Positions 7,901-11,656 of a stretch of 13,882 nucleotides of DNA are shown piece by piece. The position numbers and the translations under genes were made by a program. How positions within the stretch are numbered: the first letter of the stretch is position 1; each line of letters begins with the position of its first letter. The notes beneath the pieces were generated by a model. The model worked only from the letters and a program-made list of their open reading frames with translations. It was not told the DNA's origin and did no database searches. The stretch comes from Thioalkalivibrio sp. (GTDB taxonomy: Bacteria > Pseudomonadota > Gammaproteobacteria > Ectothiorhodospirales > Ectothiorhodospiraceae), in the NCBI GenBank assembly GCA_007120155.1, contig SKOF01000359.1:1-13882 (forward strand), read 5' to 3'.

Positions 7901-8233
7901 ATGACCATGATCGAGAAATTCCAGTCCATGCTCGATGCCGGGCAGGACAATGCCATGCTCCGCTTTTCCCTGGGCAACGCGCTGCTGGCCGAGGACCGGG
8001 CCGCCGAGGCGGTGCCCCACCTGCGCGCGGCCCTGGGTCACGATCCCAGGTACTCGGCGGCCTGGAAGCTGCTGGGCAAGGCACTGGCACAGTGTGGCGA
8101 ACACCAGGCCGCCGTGGAGGCCCTGGATGAGGGGATCGCCGTGGCCGAGGCCCGGGGCGACAAGCAGGCATCCAAGGAGATGCAGGTCTTCCGGCGGCGG
8201 TCGCTGAAGCAGCTGGGCGGCGCCGATGGCTGA
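7901..8233 (+). CDS. Small tetratricopeptide-repeat protein
   Basis: A 110-residue soluble protein with no signal peptide. Two TPR-like helix pairs are visible at about residues 17-50 (RFSLGNALLAEDRAAEAVPHL and following) and 51-84 (AAWKLLGKALAQCGEHQAAV and following). They show the usual small residues at positions 8 and 20 of each repeat and a following helix. TPR proteins bind other proteins, and no partner is indicated. ATG 7901 is chosen; ATG 7907, two codons later, is equally plausible. The open frame upstream of 7901 is only repeat element E2 and the end of the previous gene. Its stop overlaps the acyltransferase start by eight bases, so these two genes are probably translated together. 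Confidence 0.8.
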   Translation: MTMIEKFQSMLDAGQDNAMLRFSLGNALLAEDRAAEAVPHLRAALGHDPRYSAAWKLLGKALAQCGEHQAAVEALDEGIAVAEARGDKQASKEMQVFRRRSLKQLGGADG

Positions 8234-9176
8234 GGCGCGGGCCGCCCCGGCCCCCGAAGCGTATCGCGCGCCGTTTCACGCAGGCCTCGTCCATCCCCGT
8301 TACTGGCCCACCTGGCTGGGGCTGGGGGTGGTGGCGCTGATCAGCGTGCTGCCGCGCCCGCTTGTGCGGGCCCTGGGCCGGGGGCTCGCCGTCCTCATGT
8401 GGCGCTTCTCCGGCCGGCGGCGGCACATTGCCTCGGTCAATCTGGCGCTGTGTTTTCCGGAGATGGATGCAAGCACCCGTGATCGGTTGCTGCGCGAACA
8501 CTTTCGAATCACCGCCCAGTGCTTCCTGGATTACGGCATGCTGTGGTTTCGCGGTCCCGGGGTGCACACGCGGCGGATCCGCCTGACGGGGGAGGCACAT
8601 TACCGGGCCTGCCGGGAGGCGGGGCGGCCCGTGATCATACTGGCCCCTCACGCGCCGGCGCTGGATTTTGGCGGGTTGCGCATGAGCCAGCTCCATGACG
8701 GCGTGTCGTTCGCGAAGCCCATGAAGAACCCGGTGGTGGAATGGATCAATCACCGCAGCCGCACCCAGTACAGCGGCGATATCTTCGCCCGGGCGCAGGG
8801 CCTGCGCCCCGCGCTTCGTCATATCCGCCGGGGGCGTTTCTTCTACTACCTGCCGGACGAGGATCTGGGCCCGGAACATTCCGTTTTCGTGCCGTTCTTC
8901 GGAGTGCCCAAGGCCACACTTCCGGCCCTGGGGAGGCTCGCGAAACTCACCGGTGCCGCGGTGCTGCCGAGCCTGAGCATTTACCGTCCGGACGAGGACG
9001 TCTACGAGATGCGCCTGGAACCACCCATGGCGGACTTCCCCAGCGGCGATGTGCGGCAGGACGCGCGGCGCATGAACGAAGCCATCGAGGCGGTGGTTCG
9101 CCGCGACCCGGCCCAGTACCTGTGGACGCTCAAGTTCTTCAAGACCCGGCCGGCGGGAGAAGGCAACGTCTATTGA
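8226..9176 (+). CDS. lpxL: LpxL/HtrB-family lipid A acyltransferase (HX4D type)
   Basis: A 316-residue inner-membrane enzyme, predicted to transfer an acyl chain from acyl-ACP to Kdo2-lipid IVA during lipid A synthesis. The start LVHPRYWPTWLGLG (21-34) closely matches the N-terminal signature of LpxL, and a membrane segment lies at about 29-44. The catalytic HX4(D/E) motif is HAPALD (H142, D147). Further family blocks are NLALCFPEM (72-80), YLPDEDLGPEHSVFVPFFG in the middle, and the ending PAQYLWTLKFFKTRP. LpxL, LpxM and LpxP cannot be told apart securely by eye, so the symbol is tentative. The gene overlaps the TPR stop by eight bases. Its TGA is the first triplet of repeat E3. It faces a second acyltransferase gene tail to tail. 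Confidence 0.88.
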   Translation: MAEARAAPAPEAYRAPFHAGLVHPRYWPTWLGLGVVALISVLPRPLVRALGRGLAVLMWRFSGRRRHIASVNLALCFPEMDASTRDRLLREHFRITAQCFLDYGMLWFRGPGVHTRRIRLTGEAHYRACREAGRPVIILAPHAPALDFGGLRMSQLHDGVSFAKPMKNPVVEWINHRSRTQYSGDIFARAQGLRPALRHIRRGRFFYYLPDEDLGPEHSVFVPFFGVPKATLPALGRLAKLTGAAVLPSLSIYRPDEDVYEMRLEPPMADFPSGDVRQDARRMNEAIEAVVRRDPAQYLWTLKFFKTRPAGEGNVY

Positions 9177-9256
9177 AGTGGGAAGTGTGAATTGGGAAGT
9201 GAGAAGAGAAACCAGACACCCTGCTTCCTACTTCCCGATTCACACTTCCGACTTCC
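9174..9256. repeat. Heptamer inverted-repeat element E3 (GGAAGTG type) between convergent acyltransferase genes
   Basis: Left arm 9174-9208 is five heptamers: TGAAGTG, GGAAGTG, TGAATTG, GGAAGTG, AGAAGAG. Right arm 9222-9256, read on the minus strand, is GGAAGTC, GGAAGTG, TGAATCG, GGAAGTA, GGAAGCA. About 28 of 35 positions match, and the odd third unit (TGAAT) is kept in both arms. The loop is 13 bases. The plus-strand gene stops in the first heptamer. The minus-strand gene stops in the TGA of its third unit, so its last codons are repeat-encoded. The hairpin could act as a two-way terminator, though there is no T-tract. Confidence 0.88.
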
Positions 9257-10103
9257 TGGAAAACCGCTTGTAGCTCCACACGTACTGCTCCGGGCACTTG
9301 CGCACCAGTGTCTCCACCGCCTGATTAATGGCGGTGGCGGCGGTTTCAGGGTCTTCGCTGTAGAGGCCTTCAGGGGCAGGGATGGCATGATAACGATAGC
9401 CGCCGCCCCGTGGCAGGCGTTCGGCAAAACCGAAGACCACCGGCGTGCGCGCGGGGGCAGCGAGGCGGGCGAGCAGGATCATGGTGTAGGCCGGCCGCCC
9501 GAAGAAGGGCGCAAACACGCCGCTGGCGCCCTTGGGGGTCTGATCCGGCAGCATGCCGATGTATTCGCCCTGCGCCAACGCCCGGCGCAGGGCCTTGATG
9601 CCGCTCGGCGTGGTGGGCACCAATCGCGCGCCGGTGGCCTCCCGCGAGGCGCGCAGCAGCGCGTCCAGGGCCCGCATTCGCGGCGGCCGGTACAGGCTGG
9701 TCATGGGCCCCAGGGTGGCCAGGTGCAGACCGGCGAACTCCCAGCTGCCCAGATGGGGCGAGACCAGGAACGCACCCCGGGATTCGGCCAGGGCACGATC
9801 CAGATGGGCCTGACCCTCGATGCCCCGAAGCAGGGCCCGGATACGCTCCGGCCCGGCGCGCCAGAGCCAGGGGGCCTCGGTGAGCGCCTTGCCGGTCTCC
9901 ATGAGGCTGGCCCGGGCCACACGCCGGCGCCAGGCATCGTCCTGTTCGGGAAAGCACCGGGCCAGGTTTGCTTCGGAGATGCGCCGCAGGCTGTTGGGAC
10001 AGACCCACGCAAGCCAGCCCAGGGTCCCGCCGACGGCATGGTTCCATCGCAGAGGCAGGCGGGCCAGCAGGCCGAACAGCGCGCGAAGCAGCAGGCCGCC
10101 CAT
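9240..10103 (-). CDS. LpxL-like lysophospholipid/lipid A acyltransferase (HX4E type)
   Basis: A 287-residue membrane-associated acyltransferase of the same superfamily as the convergent gene, but clearly divergent from it. The catalytic motif is HLGSWE (H117, E122), the more usual HX4E form. Other family blocks are NLARCFPEQD (46-55), LYRPPRM near 137, GMLPDQTPKGASGVFAPFFG near 188-207, and the ending PEQYVWSYKRF. The N-terminus is hydrophobic and basic, consistent with inner-membrane association. It starts eight bases after the stop of the TtcA-like gene, so the two form a minus-strand operon. The C-terminal KSEV is encoded inside repeat E3. It could add a second lipid A chain or acylate another lipid; the sequence does not decide. 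Confidence 0.85.
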   Translation of the reverse strand: MGGLLLRALFGLLARLPLRWNHAVGGTLGWLAWVCPNSLRRISEANLARCFPEQDDAWRRRVARASLMETGKALTEAPWLWRAGPERIRALLRGIEGQAHLDRALAESRGAFLVSPHLGSWEFAGLHLATLGPMTSLYRPPRMRALDALLRASREATGARLVPTTPSGIKALRRALAQGEYIGMLPDQTPKGASGVFAPFFGRPAYTMILLARLAAPARTPVVFGFAERLPRGGGYRYHAIPAPEGLYSEDPETAATAINQAVETLVRKCPEQYVWSYKRFSRKSEV

Positions 10104-10111
10104 CGGGCGGA

Positions 10112-10888
10112 TCAGGCCTGCCTGCGGACCGGCGCGGCCGGTGCTTCCGGGATGTCCTCAAGGCCCTCCGACATCAGCGGCCTCAGGGTGGAGAGCAGGT
10201 TGCGGAACAGGCGCGGCAGTTGCGCCTCCTCCCGGGCCAGCAGTTCCTTCATGTGCTGGCGCTGGGTGGGCATGTCGAAGCAGGCCGGGCAGTTCTCGCT
10301 GATCACGGGCAATCCTGCCGCCCCGGCGAAGTCCGCCGTCTGGCGTTCGCGCACGTAGACCAACGGCCGGATCACCCGCAGATCGCCGGCATCGATGCGG
10401 TAGTGGGCCTTCATGGTCCTGAGCCGGCCGCCGTGGAAAGCGCTCATGAGGAAGCTCTCCGCGAGATCGTCCAGATGCTGGGCCATGGCCAGCACGTTGA
10501 AGCCGTGTTCCCGGGCGGTGCGGTACATGAGGCCGCGTTTCATGCGCGAGCAGAAGGCGCAGTAGGAGTCGTTATCCATGTGCTCGGTGGCAAGCTCCAT
10601 GATGGGCTCACGCACGTAGTGGTACTCGACCCCGAGCGATTTCATGTAGGGGATGAGGGGCGAGGGGTCGAAGGCCTCGCTCTGGGGGTCGATGGTGACC
10701 GCCGCCAGATCGAAGCGCACCGGGGCCCGGCGCTGAAAATGGTGCAGCAGGTGCAGCAGGCTCAGGGAGTCCTTGCCGCCGGACAGGCCCAGCAGCACCC
10801 GGTCACCGTCGGCGATCATGCGGAAATCGCCCAGGGCCCTGCCGGTGAGGCGGACCAGGGACTTGGGTGGCGTGGCGAATGCGCTCAT
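10112..10888 (-). CDS. TtcA-family PP-loop ATPase, probable tRNA 2-thiolation enzyme
   Basis: A 258-residue PP-loop protein. The ATP-binding motif is GLSGGKDS (34-41). A CxxC pair lies in YCAFCSRMKRG (C110, C113), and a later Cys pair in ENCPACFDMPTQR (C200, C203). These are where TtcA ligates its [4Fe-4S] cluster. TtcA thiolates cytidine 32 of tRNA using ATP and sulfur. Some blocks differ from E. coli TtcA: AQHLDD instead of GHHRDD, and CPAC followed by PTQR. It may therefore be a TtcA paralogue with another tRNA target. The start at 10888 (MSAFATPPKSL) is chosen. The frame is open to 10981, but that stretch overlaps the terminator of a small RNA and looks non-coding. No clear Shine-Dalgarno is seen. 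The gene leads the acyltransferase gene in a two-gene operon. Confidence 0.85.
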   Translation of the reverse strand: MSAFATPPKSLVRLTGRALGDFRMIADGDRVLLGLSGGKDSLSLLHLLHHFQRRAPVRFDLAAVTIDPQSEAFDPSPLIPYMKSLGVEYHYVREPIMELATEHMDNDSYCAFCSRMKRGLMYRTAREHGFNVLAMAQHLDDLAESFLMSAFHGGRLRTMKAHYRIDAGDLRVIRPLVYVRERQTADFAGAAGLPVISENCPACFDMPTQRQHMKELLAREEAQLPRLFRNLLSTLRPLMSEGLEDIPEAPAAPVRRQA

Positions 10889-10933
10889 CAGGGATTGAAG
10901 AGTACGTGCCCCGCTGTTTCCCGGCAAGCTACC

Positions 10934-10978
10934 AAAAAAAACCCCGGCTGCCGGTTCAGGAAGAACGGGCGGCCGGGG
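10934..10978 (-). terminator. Intrinsic terminator of left small RNA
   Basis: On the minus strand CCCCGGC (10978-10972) pairs with GCCGGGG (10948-10942), followed directly by eight Ts (10941-10934). The 23-base interior can fold further, with GTTC and GAAC around TTCCT. It points toward the TtcA-like gene and ends 45 bases before its ATG. It therefore separates that gene from upstream minus-strand transcription. Confidence 0.85.
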
Positions 10979-11060
10979 CACGATGGAGGCTCGATCTTGG
11001 GGGGCTCGAGCCAGATCCCGCTCAGGGGAGGAAGCGGGGAAGCGCCGGGCTAGAGCGCTT
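10934..11060 (-). ncRNA. Predicted small RNA, left copy (about 127 nt), divergent paralogue of the 11329-11438 RNA
   Basis: Found as one arm of a long imperfect inverted repeat. From the predicted start at about 11060 it folds as follows. Hairpin 1: AAGCGC/GCGCTT (11060-11055, 11045-11040). Hairpin 2: CCCGCT/AGCGGG (11038-11033, 11022-11017), with loop TCCTCCCCTG. Hairpin 3: GGCTCGA/TCGAGCC (11012-11006, 10994-10988), with loop GCCCCCCAAGA. Then the T8 terminator. The same order of hairpins occurs in the right copy, and one pair of hairpin 3 is G-C here but A-U there, a compensatory change. The two C-rich loops could bind ribosome-binding sites in trans. The position by polA is like Spot 42 and ErsA; homology is inferred. 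It has no plausible reading frame. An alternative role is an attenuated leader of the TtcA-like gene. Confidence 0.8.
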
Positions 11061-11064
11061 GTCC

Positions 11065-11094
11065 ATTATGACAACGCTTGCGCCGGAAAAGTTT
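11065..11094 (-). promoter_or_regulatory. Predicted ECF sigma-E/AlgU-like promoter of left small RNA
   Basis: On the minus strand, AAACTT (11094-11089) is separated by 17 bases from TCATAA (11071-11066). This fits the GAACTT-N16/17-TCnnA pattern known for RpoE/AlgU promoters, with one mismatch in the -35. The predicted start, about 11060, is six to seven bases downstream. Sigma-70 use of CATAAT is an alternative, but no TTGACA-like -35 is present. Confidence 0.6.
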
Positions 11095-11318
11095 TGCCGG
11101 CCCCCGATAACCGGGCATGAAAGGGTGAAAATGTGAGGGATTTCCGATAGCTGAAGGCGGTCCGGCACGTCGGGCGAGCTGACCGGGCGGTCCGGTTTTC
11201 GGGGGAGCGGCGGTGGCCCGGGCAGCGGAATGCGGTTGGCGGATCGGAGGGAGCTGGACAGAGCTCACATTTCCGGTCACAGACCGATCGGGCGAGAACT
11301 TTTTTTCAGGCGCCCGGT
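11071..11318. other. Shared divergent control region between the two small-RNA promoters, no gene seen
   Basis: About 250 bases without a believable coding frame. Three short signals are visible. GGCGGTCCGG occurs twice, at 11156-11165 and 11186-11195, exactly 30 bases apart. CTCACATTT occurs upstream of each promoter, on the minus strand at 11137-11129 and on the plus strand at 11264-11272. CGGTC-ACA-GACCG (11274-11286) is a small dyad ten bases above the right -35. These could be regulator sites, but no known consensus is matched well enough to name one. Confidence 0.4.
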
Positions 11319-11324
11319 CATAAT
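11296..11324 (+). promoter_or_regulatory. Predicted ECF sigma-E/AlgU-like promoter of right small RNA
   Basis: GAACTT (11296-11301), a 16-base spacer and TCATAA (11318-11323) match the RpoE/AlgU promoter pattern GAACTT-N16/17-TCnnA. The predicted RNA start is at about 11329. The same two boxes at nearly the same spacing precede the left copy, while the sequence between them is less conserved. This argues that the boxes are under selection. Confidence 0.65.
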
Positions 11325-11328
11325 CGGT

Positions 11329-11438
11329 AAGCGCTGTAGCCCGGCGCTTCCCCGCTTCCCTCCCTGAGCGGGTGGATGGCTCAGACTCCCCCAAGTTGAG
11401 CCTTTATTGAGCCCCGGCGCCAGCCGGGGCTTTTTTTT
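11329..11438 (+). ncRNA. Predicted small RNA, right copy (about 110 nt), beside polA
   Basis: The best-defined copy of the pair. Hairpin 1: AAGCGC/GCGCTT (11329-11334, 11344-11349). Hairpin 2: CCCGCT/AGCGGG (11351-11356, 11367-11372), with loop TCCCTCCCTG. Hairpin 3: GGCTCAG/TTGAGCC (11378-11384, 11396-11402), with loop ACTCCCCCAAG. A strong terminator follows. Stems are conserved against the left copy, and changes fall in loops or are compensatory (A-U for G-C in hairpin 3). The CCCCCAAG and UCCCUCCC loops look like anti-Shine-Dalgarno seeds. It runs toward polA, so the genes converge. E. coli Spot 42 and Pseudomonas ErsA also lie next to polA, and ErsA is known to be driven by an AlgU-type promoter. 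Membership in that group is inferred, not demonstrated. Confidence 0.85.
11410..11438 (+). terminator. Intrinsic terminator of right small RNA
   Basis: GCCCCGGC (11411-11418) pairs with GCCGGGGC (11423-11430) around a GCCA loop, followed by eight Ts (11431-11438). A10-T1 closure at 11410/11431 adds one pair. This is a textbook Rho-independent terminator with no open reading frame ending at it, which is strong evidence for a short non-coding transcript. Confidence 0.93.
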
Positions 11439-11564
11439 GCCTGCGCTGTTCCGGCGAGCCGCCGGTGGATGACCGCACGATTAGACGCGATTGGACGCGA
11501 AAATGCCCTCAAAATACGTTTATGTGCGTTTCCTTGCATTTATGGGCGAACCTCCCCATCGGCG
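11439..11564. other. Intergenic spacer between right small RNA and E4, no gene seen
   Basis: No convincing gene. It contains a short tandem direct repeat, GATTAGACGC then GATTGGACGC (11479-11498), and an AT-richer patch around 11500-11550 that stands out from the GC-rich surroundings. A 63-codon open frame crosses this area but ends inside repeat E4 and has no family features. Confidence 0.5.
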
Positions 11565-11650
11565 GTCTCAAACCGGACCCCTCCCCCCGTGATGTGCGGG
11601 GGACGGGTGGGGGTGGTTTCCCTTGCCACCTGCCACTTGAGACTTGCCAC
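11565..11650. repeat. Heptamer element E4 beside the polA stop (GTGGCAA type, one arm decayed)
   Basis: The clear arm, 11623-11650, is TTGCCAC, CTGCCAC, TTGAGAC, TTGCCAC; on the minus strand this is purine-rich and starts seven bases after the polA stop. It is nearly identical to the right arm of E1, including the flanking TGC(C)TTTTA. A GC hairpin CCCCCG/CGGGGG (11584-11589, 11597-11602) sits where E1 has its inner hairpin. The second arm is mostly lost; only GTCTCAA (11565-11571) still pairs with the odd TTGAGAC unit. It may serve as the end of polA transcription. Confidence 0.7.
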
Positions 11651-11656
11651 TGCCTT

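Noticed and set aside
10899..10927. TTGCCG-N17-TACTCT as a promoter for the TtcA-like gene
   Set aside because: Only four and three of six consensus matches, and the start would be about four bases before the ATG.
10889..10981. 31-residue N-terminal extension of the TtcA-like protein
   Set aside because: It would translate the left small RNA terminator (T8 read as FF codons), and the family-like sequence begins at MSAFATPPKSL.
9192..11053. Long plus-strand frames (388 and 361 codons) over the acyltransferase, TtcA-like gene and left small RNA
   Set aside because: They are antisense to clear genes with catalytic motifs, lack any domain, and start inside repeat E3 or within another gene.
11050..11394. 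114-codon minus-strand frame across the small-RNA promoters
   Set aside because: It overlaps both promoters and the structured part of the right RNA in antisense. The stem conservation there is explained by RNA structure, not codons.
11479..11498. GATTAGACGC/GATTGGACGC as regulator iterons
   Set aside because: Only two units with a mismatch and no adjacent promoter. Kept only as a note on the spacer.
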